Positions 20,221-32,194 are shown, counted from the first letter of the stretch. The stretch: 64,000 bases of DNA from Liriodendron chinense (GCA_003013855.2 PVNU02000998.1:248001-312000); one strand, 5' to 3'. The notes: generated by a model from the letters alone, not told the origin. Made by a program: numbers and translations.

Positions 20221-20221
20221 C

Positions 20222-21373
20222 TTGCAAGCACCGATCAAAGGGGAGCCACTAATCCTCTACATTTCCGTCAGCGAAAATTCACTTGGAGCCCTCTTAGCCC
20301 AGAAGAACGAAGAGGGAAAGGAAAGCGCACTCTATTACCTAAGCCGCACGCTAGTGGGAGCCGAGTTTAATTACTCAGCGATCGAGAAAATCTGTCTGGC
20401 ACTGATCTTTGCTATCAAAAAGCTTAGACATTACTGTCTCTCTCATCAGATAACGTTGATATCCAAAGCGGATCCCCTCAAGTTTCTCATGAACAGACCC
20501 ATGTTGTCTAGACGGCTGGCCAAGTGGGCCCTGCTCTTGTCGGAATTCGACTTGACGTACATGTCGGCTCGGGCCATCAAAGGGCAAGCAATTGCAGACT
20601 TCCTTGCCGCGCATCCAGTGCCGAGCAGTGAAGAAATAGAATATGACCTCCCAGACGATCAGGTTATGACCATTAATGAGGCACGCCACTGGAAGATGTA
20701 TTTCGACGGCGCAGCCAGAGCGGTAGGGTCAGGGGCAGGAGTTATGTTCATCAGTCCGCAAGGAGACTTGTTACCTTATTCGTTCACGTTAGTCCCGACA
20801 TGCACCAACAATGAAGCAGAGTACCAGGCTCTTATCATCGGGTTACAGTTGGCCCTAGAAATGAAGATCAAGTAAATACGTATCTATGGTGACTCTAGGC
20901 TTGTCATCGGTCAACTAACAACAGAGTACGAAGTCCGCAAACCCGAGTTATCGCCCTATTGCCACCAAGCACAGTCCATGTTCGATCAGTTTTGGAACAG
21001 CAGTATCTCGCACATACGGAGGCAGGAGAATGTACGAGCAGATGCACTTGCCAGTTTAGCCGCCGCTCTGGCTAACCCTAGAGCTAGCCCACTTCAGGTA
21101 ACAATTGAGGAAAGAAGAATCCTGCCGACGACCGCGTTGCACAGTGGAGAATTGAGTGCCAATCCCATTTGTTGCTTCGAGATCACAGAGGAAGATGATT
21201 GGAGAAAATCATTCATTGATTATCTGAAGTACGGACTTCTACCGGAAGATCCCAAAATGCGCACACAAATCAGAAGACGCGCCAATTCATTCGTACTCCA
21301 GAATGATGTGCTTTACAAACGATCATACGAGGGAGTACTGCTGCGATGTCTAAACCAAGAAGAAAGCACGTGA
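20222..21373 (+). pseudogene. Two RNase H domains of element B
   Basis: 20222-20875 begins in the gypsy RNase H (LILYISVSENSLGALLAQK, ALYYLSRTLVGAEFNYSAIE and LSRRLAKWALLLSEFDLTYM). It then enters the second, archaeal-type RNase H: WKMYFDGAARAVGSGAG and CTNNEAEYQALIIGLQLALE. A TAA at 20873-20875 interrupts it; the frame resumes with IRIYGDSRLVIGQL. The last Asp is in ENVRADALASLAAAL, in the open stretch 20978-21373. All four acidic residues of the second domain are visible. The segment to 21373 is the tether before integrase. Confidence 0.88.
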
Positions 21374-21377
21374 CACC

Positions 21378-22448
21378 TTGAAAGAAGCCCACAGAGGAGA
21401 ATGCGGTGCTCACCAAGGAGGGAAGAATTTACATCATCGCGTGCGACACATGGGTTACTACTGGCCTGCTATGGTAAAAGAAGCGATAGAATACGTGAAG
21501 AAGTGTCACCAGTGTCAAGTTCATGCCGACATCATACATTCACCATTGGAAGAATTGCATCAGTCGATAATGTCCTGGCCTTTTGCAGCCTGGGGCATGG
21601 ACGTGATCGGGCCGATTAGTCTACCATCCTCCCAGGGGCATCACTACATCCTTGCAGCGACCGACTATTTCTCCAAATGGGTTGAGGCAGTCGCCCTAAG
21701 AAACGTGAAAGCCAGACATGTCGAAGGTTTCATTCGTCACACCATATTATACCGGCACAGTATCCCCGAGAGAATCACCACGGACAACGGGACACCTTTC
21801 AAGAACGCTACTATTGATAAACTGTGTGTAAAATTTAAGATCAAGCATTGCTATTCATCGCCCTATTATCCTCCTGCGAATGGACTGGTCGAGGCATTCA
21901 ACAAGACCATCGTGAAGATTTTGAAAAAGACAGTGGCAGACAATAAGAAGGACTGGGACAGATGGTTGCCTGAAGCACTGTGGGCATACCGAACGACACA
22001 CCGCACGGCCACCCGGGCTACACCCTACCCACTGGTGTACGGTACGGAACCTGTGATCCCGATGGAAATACAAGTTGAGTCACTACGGGTCGCTCTCCGA
22101 CACTCCCTGACAATCGAGCATAACACCAAGAGCCGGATGATCGAACTCGATAATTTAGATGAAAAGAGGCTCGCTGCCCAACAAAGGCTCGAAATGTATC
22201 AAAAGCAAATTTCAGCCGCGTACGATAAGCGTGTCAGGGGCAGATCATTCAAGAAGGGCGATCTCGTGCTAATGATGAAGCGTCCGGCACCAACCCAAGG
22301 GCTGAAAAGTAAATTCGACCCAAAATGGGATCCCGTATGCATTATCGATGAAGTATATTTCAACGGAGCCTATCGAGTGATAGATTGCAAAGGGCAGGGC
22401 ATCAGCTCGCTGGTGAATGGTCAGTTCTTGAAAAGATATTACACTTAA
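21378..22448 (+). CDS. Integrase of element B, open 356 codons
   Basis: The best preserved protein of the window's retroelements. The N-terminal zinc region has H5, H12, C43 and C46 (AHRGECGAHQGG; KKCHQCQ). The catalytic core has D75 (WGMDVIGPI), D136 (ITTDNGTPF) and E172 (NGLVEAFNKT). The last two are 35 residues apart, as DD35E integrases require. LPEALWAYRTTHRTATRATP and the C-terminal FKKGDLVLMMKR block follow; no chromodomain is seen, as is usual for Tat. It ends at TAA 22446-22448. The stated start is only the first ATG; in life it would be released from the polyprotein. The frame is intact, but upstream breaks prevent its synthesis as part of Gag-Pol. Confidence 0.9.
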   Translation: MKEAHRGECGAHQGGKNLHHRVRHMGYYWPAMVKEAIEYVKKCHQCQVHADIIHSPLEELHQSIMSWPFAAWGMDVIGPISLPSSQGHHYILAATDYFSKWVEAVALRNVKARHVEGFIRHTILYRHSIPERITTDNGTPFKNATIDKLCVKFKIKHCYSSPYYPPANGLVEAFNKTIVKILKKTVADNKKDWDRWLPEALWAYRTTHRTATRATPYPLVYGTEPVIPMEIQVESLRVALRHSLTIEHNTKSRMIELDNLDEKRLAAQQRLEMYQKQISAAYDKRVRGRSFKKGDLVLMMKRPAPTQGLKSKFDPKWDPVCIIDEVYFNGAYRVIDCKGQGISSLVNGQFLKRYYT

Positions 22449-23093
22449 CAGAGGCTTGTCGTTGTAAGTTGTAAACACCCCATGTAGAGGGAAAAGTGTA
22501 AAAAATAGATACCAAAAGAAAGGATACCACACAATCACTAAACTAAAATACTAATCGTCTATTTTATACTTACACGGGTATCGAAGAAGCCAATAAGACT
22601 CCGGACACATCGAGCATGGCACCCTATTCTTTCCAAGGACATTTAGAATCTGGATAAGCCCTGAACCAAGACCTGGTTAAGTCTATGTTCCCATAAGCGT
22701 GGATTTAAGTCCTAACAAGGGGACCTTCCTTTCCGAAAGGCCCAATCTAGTCGCATTCAAATTAAAATGAAACAACAAGCAGGCTAAAGGCACAATATAA
22801 ATTCAAGACTGCAATAGTATACATATCGTTACAACATTCACTACAACATATTCTAACGTGTTTCAAATTACAAGTGAAGATTATTACAGTTCAATTATCT
22901 AGAGTCTTCAAGCATTGTTCTAACAAGTTGACCGCAGATTCTGCGATCGCCTTCTGTCTTGCCTCAATCGCGGCTAAGACTTGGGCAGGGTTAGGAGTGT
23001 CCTGGAGAGACCGCTTCAGCATCCGTAACTTGTGCCCTCACGGCGTTACACTTCACCTCGCTGCTGGTCGATAGAAGACTGCAGGCGTGCCTT
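22449..23093. other. Spacer of element B between integrase and the antisense region
   Basis: No supported coding frame on either strand. It separates the tail ends of integrase (plus) and the antisense ORF (minus), so any transcripts from the two would converge here. Confidence 0.5.
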
Positions 23094-26000
23094 CTAACCG
23101 CTGAACTTTGAAAGTTTGAGATGGACGACAGAATGTTCAGCTCGTAATCGGGCCATCTCATTTTCAATCTCCGCGAGACGTCCGGCAGCCTCTTGATATT
23201 CAGTGTCTACAGCCTGCCAATCCCTTCGTACCGCGGCCACATCCGCCTCTTGTAACTCAAGTTCCGGAAGGAGGGACCGCAAGTGACCACGTTTTTCTTC
23301 GACAGAAGGGTCAACCTTGAGGTGCCTCGCCTCGTTCACTTGAGCCATTCCATCTTTGAATTGGGACACGTGGCTGACTATCGAAGAAATGTCAATCCCG
23401 AGCCACATGGCGTTAAGTTCCAACGCCTGCAGTGCCTCGTCCAAGATAGACCATTCATCTCCATTCTTCAACGAATCAATGATATCAGACAGTAAGCTCT
23501 TGAGAAGATTCACTTTAGTCCTTGACAGGCCTCGGAGAGATGAAAGGAATGCCTCAGGCAAGACTACAGGAACCGGGATGCTGGCAGAAGTGGTGGCTGG
23601 CAAAAGAAACGATAAACGTCAACACACTGAAAAAGGAAAAGAAGCAAGCAGGTAGTAAGAAAAGTAGTATACCAGCGAGAGTAGTAAGAAAAGTAGTATA
23701 CCAGCGAGAGTTTCATCACTCGGTGCACTAGTTGGGGCAACAGGTATTGATGAGCTAGGGGCACATCCAGCTACAGTTTCCTCTGCCGGCTTAGGTAATT
23801 CAGGGGAAGGAAGAACAACGATCTCAGAGGCAGAGATAGCTTGAACTGGTTCAGTGGTCAGGGGTACTTCGGCAATAGGCTCTGGTGCGCTAGCGGTATC
23901 TACAGGCATGGTCCCTCGAGAAGGGAGTGCTGCCTCTTTCGTGGCAATAACAGGTCTCGCCTCAGGGACGGGGCTAGGGCTGCAGCCTCGGTATTAACAG
24001 GGTCGGCAAGAGAGGGATCTTCAGCTCGTGGCTCACCATCGATGTCCATGGGAATAGGTCCCGTGTCTGCCTCGGGAACAGATCTCTCGTATATTGGCTC
24101 ATTACCTTCTCCTTCTTCCATAGGACGATCTCCGCTGAGGCCCGCCTGCGAGGTCATCTCCCCTTCTTCCCTTGGTCCGCTCGCATCATCAGTTGGGACA
24201 TTGCCGGCAACCTGGGGGAGTCGGCTTCGTGCCTTCTCAGCCCTGTACAGCTTTAACAGGTCCTTTATCTTCTTTCCTCCGTCAGTGACGGGGATGCGAT
24301 GAGCGGTCTTCACTCGAGGACCAGAACGTTCAGGAGACAGTTCAGAATCACTATCCCCGGGAACAGAACGTCTGGACAGGCTCGTCTGACTCGCTGGACT
24401 CCGACCGCGACCTCCTTGACCACCGGACGGCGGGGTACCTTCTGCCGCAACATCACCCTCTCCACCGCCCTCGCCATCACCCTCTCCACCCTCTCTGATG
24501 ATCTCCTCACCAACGTCACCTCCCCCATCATTGCCATCACCAACATCATCATCATTTCGTCCCCTCCGTCATCATCACCGGCATCCTCCTCTCCACCGGC
24601 ATCCCCCTCCACGTCGGCCTCGTCATCATCGTCATCACCGATATCGTAACGCTCTCTCTGTCCCTCTGCCATGGGACCAACGAGCGGGGAATCCGGATTC
24701 CCTTGCAGTGTGACCCTCTGCCCGTAGGTGACCCACCCTTCAAGCGTGTGCTCGGGTTTCTCATGATCTATTATAACATTCAGAGAGGTCATAAACTTTT
24801 GCACGCCCGGAGTAGCCAATTGATGAAGCGGCTCTACCACGTAGCCCAAGCCGTTGGCAGGAGCGGGATTGACAATCGGAGGAGAGACAAAGACAGGATC
24901 GGTTACGTGTCGATTGTTTTGGATCAAGGAATATTGGTGAGCCCACCACCTCATCCATCCATATGTGGCGCCAGGGATATACTCTTTGCCTGAAACAATG
25001 AAAGAACAACCCGATCTGGTGAGCAGGAGCTGTCGCCATATCCATTTCCAATGGATCGGTCTTGTGCCGTATGCCCGTTGCTCTCTCGTCACTGGTTCGA
25101 GCGTCTCTGGTACCCCTTGGTCATAACCAAATTGCCTGGCAAATCGGTTCGGGTAGTATGACTCTCTCCAAAACTCAGCACCCTCTCTCAAAGGCAGTGA
25201 GCCCGGACGGATAGATATCAGAAAGCAACGCCCGTAGGAGCCAAGGCTCTCATCATCATCAAGTAATTCAGGATCTTCGCTATTGGTCCCGGAGAAGAGG
25301 AAGAAGTCGACGTCATCGTGACGAGCTATCTTTGCCTCGATAGTCGCCAAGTTTCCGCTGATCATCTTCCGCTTCTGAAAGGCATGCAACGGAACCTGAC
25401 CCCCTTCGGATGAAGTCTTTGAGTTCTATGCCATAGACCCATGGGAAGTAAACCCGGAGCCATCCCGAGAAGAAATGCCACCCACAATAAGAAGAATTTA
25501 GTCCAAAGGAAGCCGAGCCCTTATTGCTGATGACACCGCCAAAAGCCCGATATATGGAGCACAATACCACCGGGGCCAATGCATAACGATGGCCGTTAGC
25601 CAGACTCCCTGCCACGGTGAAGCAGGAGACTCTCACACTATCTGCCTGCTTAGAGCTCGGGAGGGCCACACAGCACAGCCAGTAGGCTAAGAACCCAGCA
25701 AGTTCGCAGGTGGGGGATAGCTTGTTCGGCTGCGAGAACTTCTTCTTCATCTTGGCCTCCAGAACCAACTTGTCCCTACGACCTTCATCATACGATCCAT
25801 AATTTAAGCCGAGACAGGAAGAAAACCATCAGTAGAAGAAAAGAATGGAGCAGGACGCGAAGAGTGCAAGTCAAGTAAAGAAGCTCACTTCAGGCCGTGA
25901 CTGAAGTAAATCAGCCAGTCCTCGAAAGGCACTTTGTCCCTGGAACCTAGGAATTACGGCAGCTACGCAAACAATTCATAGCAGGCTTCAGAATAGAAAC

Positions 26001-27134
26001 CTTCATCGATGCCCTTTTTCTTCTTGGATAGCTCCTCGTCGCTGGGCGTCCATTCATCATAAATTCTACCGCGGATGGGAAGACCGGCTATTCGGTACAG
26101 ATCCCAGAGCGATATGCTCATTTCCCCATACGGCAAGTGGAAGGAGTTTGTAATAGAGCTCCAGTGATTCAGGAACCCCTTATAGACGCACGGTTCTTGA
26201 TGAAAGTAGCTTGACGTCGCTTGAATAGCCCGTAGGAGACCCACTTGCTTCAAAGTCTCTTCATATTGCTCGACTATTCGGCTCGCCCAAGCTTCGTAGC
26301 CAGGATGAGGGCTCAGGTGTCCTCGGGTCTTGAACCCCCCCTGTTGGCCAAATTTCCGCGTCGGACAGGAGGCGAAACCTTTGGCGTAAGGTCTTGTAGT
26401 AGTGTGTCGGAAACGGCAGGTGAGGATCATGGTTTGGCTCCAAGAATATCATGTCCTTCTCCCTAAGGACAGACTGCTAGTGTACCGTTCTTGGATACAG
26501 CGCAGTTGAGGAATGTCTCTGGGATGGATGTCCAGGAGTCGACGCTGTAAAATATATTTGCGCGACATACATTAGATGGCTCGATACTCGGTAGAGAGCG
26601 ATATCTCTGGAAGCTCTTGGGAAATCGGATGAATTGCTTTGTGTAGGGGTTGCGGATCACAAGAGATGACACCGCCAGCTTCGCAGAGGACCAGACAACC
26701 CTCATTCTATCAAACTTTGACTTGGCTTGGTTCTCCATGTAGACCTGTTTAGCGCTTTTCCCAGTCGTCTTTGGGCGACCTCGTTTAGCAGACTGAGTCG
26801 GCACAGCTGGGCTCACCTCACCCTCTTCAGACCCAACAACCTCGTCGGTTCAGAAACCTTGCAAAGGAGCGTACCACGCATCTCATTCTTCTTGAGTACC
26901 CTCGTCAGGAGGGGTTGGTAGGGCCTTGTCGCAGAGTATCTTCCGTTGAACATTCTTCGGAAGAGTCAAAATGCATTCATAAAAGTTGAATGTCTCCGGC
27001 GGGAGGAACCACTGCGGATTCTCAGCCGACGGCCTGGAAACTTGTTTGGCAGCGGCGCGCTTACGCTTTGATGGAGTCTGAGGCAGACCCGAAGGACCGG
27101 CTTGTGAAGGATTGCTGGCCATTATAATCTGCAA
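23094..27134 (-). pseudogene. Antisense accessory gene of element B: plant-mobile-domain-like protein, multi-exon or broken
   Basis: Read on the minus strand. 27134-26883 starts MQIIMASNPSQAGPSG and has the basic KRKRAAAK, a possible nuclear signal. 26816-26463 is unrecognised. 26430-25963 has FHLPYGEMSISLWDLYRIAG followed by LPIRG, the typical plant-mobile-domain block. 25768-25313 has LAGFLAYWLCCVALPS, the next such block. 25389-24310 has NRFARQFGYDQGVPETLEP, WKWIWRQLL and a strongly acidic Asp-rich tail encoded by ATC repeats. 24313-23900 and 23603-23094 give a Glu/Ala-rich, coiled-coil-like C-terminus (LRSLLPELELQEADVAAVRR). Gaps with GT/AG signals could be introns or decay. The same RQFGY block occurs in the antisense ORF of element A. 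The domain is a known captured domain of plant transposons; its task here is unknown. Confidence 0.65.
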
Positions 27135-27517
27135 TGGCGTGAAAAGGGCTTAAGTACAGAGCAAAGGGAAATATCCTCATAAAACCAATCAAACATTTAC
27201 AAAATCCAAAGGCATGCGAAGCAGCAAGTGAACAAAGTATGAGCGCCAATCCAGGCCACTGCGGAACACATTCGAAATCAATGTAAACAGAAATGAAATG
27301 ACAACATCCACAACCACAACATCATCGTCACAAACACACAAGCGAAGAAAGACAGAAGCAAAGCGGAAAAGTATAATTAGCATTCATCAAACCATGAGGG
27401 CTATTCCAAATGTCTAAATCGTTAATGTCAATTGTTTAAAATGATAAAAAATCAACAGTTAATGTAGAACGACTCAAAATCGCGGGGACCCCTCCCCAAA
27501 GCCAGAAAGCGAGGATC

Positions 27518-28144
27518 TCAGTCCTGCGTCAGCGGGAGAACCCGAGCCCTCAATTCATCGACTTTTGCCTGGACCTGGCCTTCCTTGAAGATCAAGTCCA
27601 CTAGGATGGAAATGCATTGTTGCACGAGATCAAAGTTCAGGTGCTCGGCGTTGGCATAGTTCCTTATTATAGAGACGTCGATCGCCAGGTCGTTGTGTTC
27701 CCGTATAGCTTCCCTGACCATCCTCCAGATGCCAGCGCGGCGATCCGGATACTCAGCCTCCACCAAAGGGACAAGCCAAGCTAGGAATCGCCTGCTCTCC
27801 CTCTTCTCCTCCTTCAGGAAGCTGAGTCGCTTCGACATGGATAGGAAAGAAGCAGCCAGAGAAGGCTCCGCCGCCTCCAGGACCGCCAATTCTTCCAAGA
27901 GGGAAGAATCGCCGATGAAGCTAGAGATGGCCTCCTTGCGCTCGTTAGAGATGGAGGCCATCGCCGAGACATTCTGGATAGCTCGAAGAATGGGGCGGGA
28001 GTCTTCGCCTAGATGGGTCAAGGCTTCGGCCACCTCGTCGCATTGACTGGCGAGAGATGACCAAGCCTCAGGATGGTCTAGCGCAATTAGAAGCCGCCTC
28101 ATACAATCCCGGGCCGCGCGTAGAGAAGCGCGAGTTATGGCCAT
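27518..28144 (-). CDS. 208-residue ORF at the head of the antisense region of B, function unknown
   Basis: A single uninterrupted frame from ATG 28144 (MAITRASLRAARDCMRRLL) to TGA 27520-27518. The product is mostly helical in look: rich in Leu, Ala, Glu and Arg with heptad-like Leu spacing, for example FLSMSKRLSFLKEEKRESRR. It has no signal peptide or membrane segment. It lies 384 bases upstream of the plant-mobile-domain frame on the same strand. It may be a separate gene or a first exon. I do not recognise the family. That it stays open in a decayed element is notable but could be chance. Confidence 0.45.
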   Translation of the reverse strand: MAITRASLRAARDCMRRLLIALDHPEAWSSLASQCDEVAEALTHLGEDSRPILRAIQNVSAMASISNERKEAISSFIGDSSLLEELAVLEAAEPSLAASFLSMSKRLSFLKEEKRESRRFLAWLVPLVEAEYPDRRAGIWRMVREAIREHNDLAIDVSIIRNYANAEHLNFDLVQQCISILVDLIFKEGQVQAKVDELRARVLPLTQD

Positions 28145-29474
28145 TGTCTGCTAAAAAAAACGAGACAGGATGAACCAATGAGGCAGTTCGACAAAAGAAA
28201 AGAAGGAAAAAGCACATGAAGCCGCTCGCATAAAGACAAGAAAGGCTAAGAGAAGACATACACAGGTACGCTCGAAACATCACTTAAGTTCACCTTTAAA
28301 ATTGCCCATTGAATTGACGCAACCAGGAAGTCTCCCAAGTGCGTGAGACCCTACGCCTCCCTAGGACAACTGGCACGCATGCGCGAACGCGATGCAGAGG
28401 TATAAGGGCTCACACCCTTTAGAGACATGGTAGATCGCCAGTATAAAGTCCGCCAAAACCCCAGATTCCACCAAGGCCTATGGGCTGGGTGCATGAAGCT
28501 TCACACGCCCTGGTAACGCTCAAAGGCGATCAGCTTGAATATGAGGGTGTGTGAGGCTCCGTACACCCGAAACAGCAGTCCCCAAATATCGTGGCCAATG
28601 ATCAGATGAACCCGAATGTGAGCGCGTTAAGCCATGATAAGCATACTTGATTAGGACACTAAAATTGGGCAACTTCTCAAACTTAGAAATCAGTACCCGT
28701 TGGCCTTAACACGCTCAATAGTCGAGCCAACTTAACAAGTTTGAAAATATACGTGCGGGATCCGGTATGTATAACAAAATTAATGAATTTCACTAAGTCT
28801 CGAAATCGCACGGACTAGAGCTCAGTGCGTCGCGAAAATCGCGCAACTTCACAAGTCCAAAAAACATGACGCGCCAGGCCCCAGCTCGTCCAGAAAATGA
28901 AAAATCCACCAAGTCCGAATTTTCATAAGCGCCACACCTTAGCGCATCCATCAAATGGGTTTTCCCAGGCACGCGAGTACGCGCTGGGGCTGGCACATCG
29001 AAAAATGCCAAGTGCTACGCGCTGGGCTCAGCGCGTCATGAAATGGGTTTTGACAAAGCACGGGAGGGCGCGCTGGCCTTAGTGCGTCGATAAAAAGGAG
29101 TACTTTGAGTTAACCGACGCGCTGAGGTCAGCACGACCATTTATCATACGCGCAACGCTATGGCGCGTTCAGAAATTCAGAAAAATCCTAAGTACAAATA
29201 AAGACCGCGCTATGGGTAGCGCATCGACAAAAGGCTCAACTTCGATTTACATGACGCGCTACCTAATTGTTTGACGCGCTGGTGATATTAAATCGATGCG
29301 CTGGCAATTTCTTCGATGCGCTGGCAATTTTTTCGAAATAATAGTGGGACCCGAGAGATCTGGTCGTTGAAAAATGAAAGCGAAATGACGAAATGACCTG
29401 GGCTTCCTTATTTATAGTGGGACCCGAGAAATCCGATGCGTCGCCATGGACTGCCACGCGTCCATCCCAACGCA
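28145..29474. other. Spacer of element B upstream of the 3' LTR, with GACGCGCTGG-type motifs
   Basis: No coding frame is supported. From about 28850 to 29340 the plus strand carries many copies of a GACGCGCTGG or GCGCTGG-type motif and its complement (for example 29009-29036 and 29268-29325). The same motifs fill the adjoining LTR. These repeats could have been copied between LTR and spacer. Confidence 0.6.
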
Positions 29475-29487
29475 TCGGAGGGGCATC
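29475..29487 (+). promoter_or_regulatory. Polypurine tract of element B
   Basis: The bases just before the 3' LTR include GGAGGGGCATC. A purine-rich run at this place primes plus-strand DNA synthesis in LTR elements. It is short and ends in a few pyrimidines, so the exact limits are uncertain. Confidence 0.55.
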
Positions 29488-31786
29488 TGTTGGGGTCCCA
29501 AAAGTGAGGATCCTCGAAACAATGATTCCGAGTGCCCAATCATCACTTGGTTGAATTTAGGGCCAGTGCATCGAAAATCGCGGCACAAATCACAACACAC
29601 ATTAGATTTGACCAAAAGGCGAGAAATTGGGCCAGTGGTGGACCCCACCGGTCATCATGATCAAAACCCCCAAGTTTGGGAGGGATACCTCAATTATGGA
29701 GAAATAGAAGCAGTGCATCGACATTCATCGCAAGGCGGACCCCACAAGCCCTCCGTTTTGCAAAACCCAATTTTGTGAAGCACGAGTACGTCGGCGCATC
29801 GAGAAAATCCACAGCCGGCACATCATGAAATTCAATCATTTTCAGAAAATGAATTTCAGGACGCACTGCCTGCAGCGCGTCCAGAAAGTCATCCAGCGCA
29901 TCAAGAAATTCGGACGGTTTTTATGAAGTGAATTTCAGGACGCACTGCCTCCAGCGCGTCCATAAATTCACCTAGCGCATCAAGAAATTCAATGATTTTT
30001 CGAGAAAATGAATTTCAGGACGCACTGCGTCCAGCGCGTCCATAAATTCGTCCAGCGCATCCAAAAATTCAGCCAATTTCAAGACGCACTGGCAGCTAGC
30101 GCGTCCTGAAAATCAGCTTCTTAACTCAGCCATTTATCGACGCGCTGGGTGACTTTATCGACGCGCCGACCCATTTTCTCGACGCGCTACACGTGTCGAC
30201 CTCCTATTGGACGACTTCACCTATAAATACCCCCTCCCACCACCTTCATTTGCAAAAATTCAGAGAGAGAGAGAGCCGAACCTCTTCGCCGGAAAACCTT
30301 TTCCGACCGCCGGAACCCTCTTCTGATCGCCAAAACCCCTCGCCAGAAATCGCACCTCCGACCATAACAGGTCTAGAGATGAAATAACACAAGTAATCAT
30401 TTTTGGACGCACTGGCCCTAGCGCATCAGAAAAATAGCCCAACGCATTACAAAATGATCCAACGCATCATGAAAAAACCCTCGGCAGATCATTATTAGAC
30501 GCACTGGCCCCAGCGCGCCACAAAATCCTCCAGCGCATCAGTAAAATCAGTCGTCTACAAAACAAGTCATTTTCGGACGCACTGGGCCCAGCACATCACA
30601 AAAATAGCCCAGCGCATCAGAAAAATACACATCTTAAAACAATTCATTTTTGGACGCACTGGCCCCCGCGCATCACAAAAATAGCCCAACGCATCATGAA
30701 AATAGATAATTTTTAACAATCATTTTTGGACGCGCTGGCCCCAGCGCATCAGTAAAATCAGGCCAGCGGATCGCAAAAATCAGCACTTTGAGCGTCCATT
30801 CCAACACCTTTAAATCCTCATTTTATGACGTTTTTGAGCCCCGTTTGGGCCTATTTTGGGTATTTCGAGCATTCCGGACGCAGCGGAGCGGTCAAATGAC
30901 TCATCCGGGCTGCCCAATGAGCAGAACGCAAGCCTTCGGAGTTCAATTCAATCCGACGAGACGAATGGAGCAATTCTCCCGAAAAAAGGGGCCGCCAGTG
31001 CCCAGAGCCATACCGATGCATCATCATTACATGTACTACCTTAATATGACCCGGATTCAGGCCCAGACTAAGCAAAGGGGACTATGGTTAACACGATAAA
31101 CAATACCAGGAGAGTTCTAAACTATCACACACAATTTGTTAAAGACTGACACTCTAAGAACAGTCGATGCCCTAACCATCCAAACGGCATCCGCTGGTTG
31201 AGCTGCCCAAGTACACACAACTGCGGAATGGACTTCCCGAGGTCACCTGTCCATACATTGACAGGCGCGGGCCCAGAGTCGTTCTTCCCGGCTATAAACC
31301 CTGACAGTCTCAGCCCGGATATCCGGTCAAAACATGGGACATGGACATCCAACTCGTACGAAGATGGATCAGTCTATAACAAAACACAACAAACACAGGT
31401 CTCCGCGACCATACAAATACAGGTCTTCGCGACCATACAAATACAGGTCTCCGCGACCATGCGAATACAGGTCTCTACGACCACACAAACACAGGTCTCC
31501 ACAACCATGAACTCTGAGACCATAGTCCTCGCTGACTAGTCTTTTGCCTTTTAATCAAGGGTCATCGATCATTCGATGTAATTAAGGGCTCGTGCCAGAT
31601 CACGGCCTGGAATGTACAAGATCTTAGAATCTCTGGAATAAAATTCGCCCTGCGATATCTTTTCTCTTGTGTACTTTTGTGAATGCTTGTGATTGTCTAT
31701 GAGTGTTTCTATTATTCAGAACCCCAGAGCAACAAAAACACCACATCCTCTGAGATGTCGTTATGATCCATTCTCTAGTTCCAACA
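29488..31786 (+). repeat. 3' LTR of element B
   Basis: 2299 bp with the same ends as the 5' LTR. It carries one extra unit of 79 bp (29851-29929) in the U3 repeat region, which alone equals the length difference of the two LTRs. TATA box at 30221-30230 and five 24-bp repeats at 31395-31514. Confidence 0.95.
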
Positions 31787-32184
31787 GCAGGTTTCCATTA
31801 ACAGGCAAGCCCAGAGCATACGCTCGAACTGACAGGTGCTTTATGCGGGATCATGCTGTGTGTTTGAATAATCAAAGTGCTTGTAGTGAAGCAGGGGAGT
31901 TGGAAAAAAAGTAAATGTTGCATTTATGCTAGATGCGAAATGAGATGATGCTGGTAAATGGTAGCTAGATGGACGGAGGTGTCGCAAAGGTTTGCTTCGA
32001 GTGGCTGGATCAAGACTTGGATGGCTTGGGAGACTTAGACTAGGGTCAGGCTGGGATGAACCAGGGCTAGGCTCTTCTCACTCGAGCTCTCCTTGGTGGA
32101 GGAATGGCTAAAAGGATGGAGAAGAACTCGGAACGGACGGATTGCACTCGGGCAGGAGGGTTTGCTGAATGAGAAGGGGAGGGG

Positions 32185-32194
32185 GTATTTATAG
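32185..32194 (-). promoter_or_regulatory. TATA box of the LTR of element A
   Basis: The minus strand reads CTATAAATAC. Element C has TATAAATACC at the same place (57567-57576), and element B has the same ten bases in its own LTR. Confidence 0.7.

Larger units (their letters stand above)
12901..31786 (+). mobile_element. Element B: complete Tat-lineage Ty3/gypsy retrotransposon nested in A
   Basis: An 18.9-kb element with two LTRs that both begin TGTTGGGGTCCC and end TAGTTCCAACA. It inserted in the 5' LTR of element A. The flanking 5-mers are GAAGG (12896-12900) and GCAGG (31787-31791), a target duplication with one mismatch. The plus-strand order is primer site, gag, protease, RT, RNase H, archaeal-type RNase H and integrase. 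A 5-kb antisense coding region, a spacer and a purine tract follow. The LTRs differ at scattered positions and by one 79-bp repeat unit, so insertion was not very recent. Stops, frameshifts and a lost RT active site show it is non-autonomous now. Confidence 0.95.

Noticed and set aside
24299..24713. Plus-strand ORFs rich in Pro, Ser and His
   Set aside because: They are the reverse frame of the Asp-coding ATC repeats of the antisense ORF of element B.
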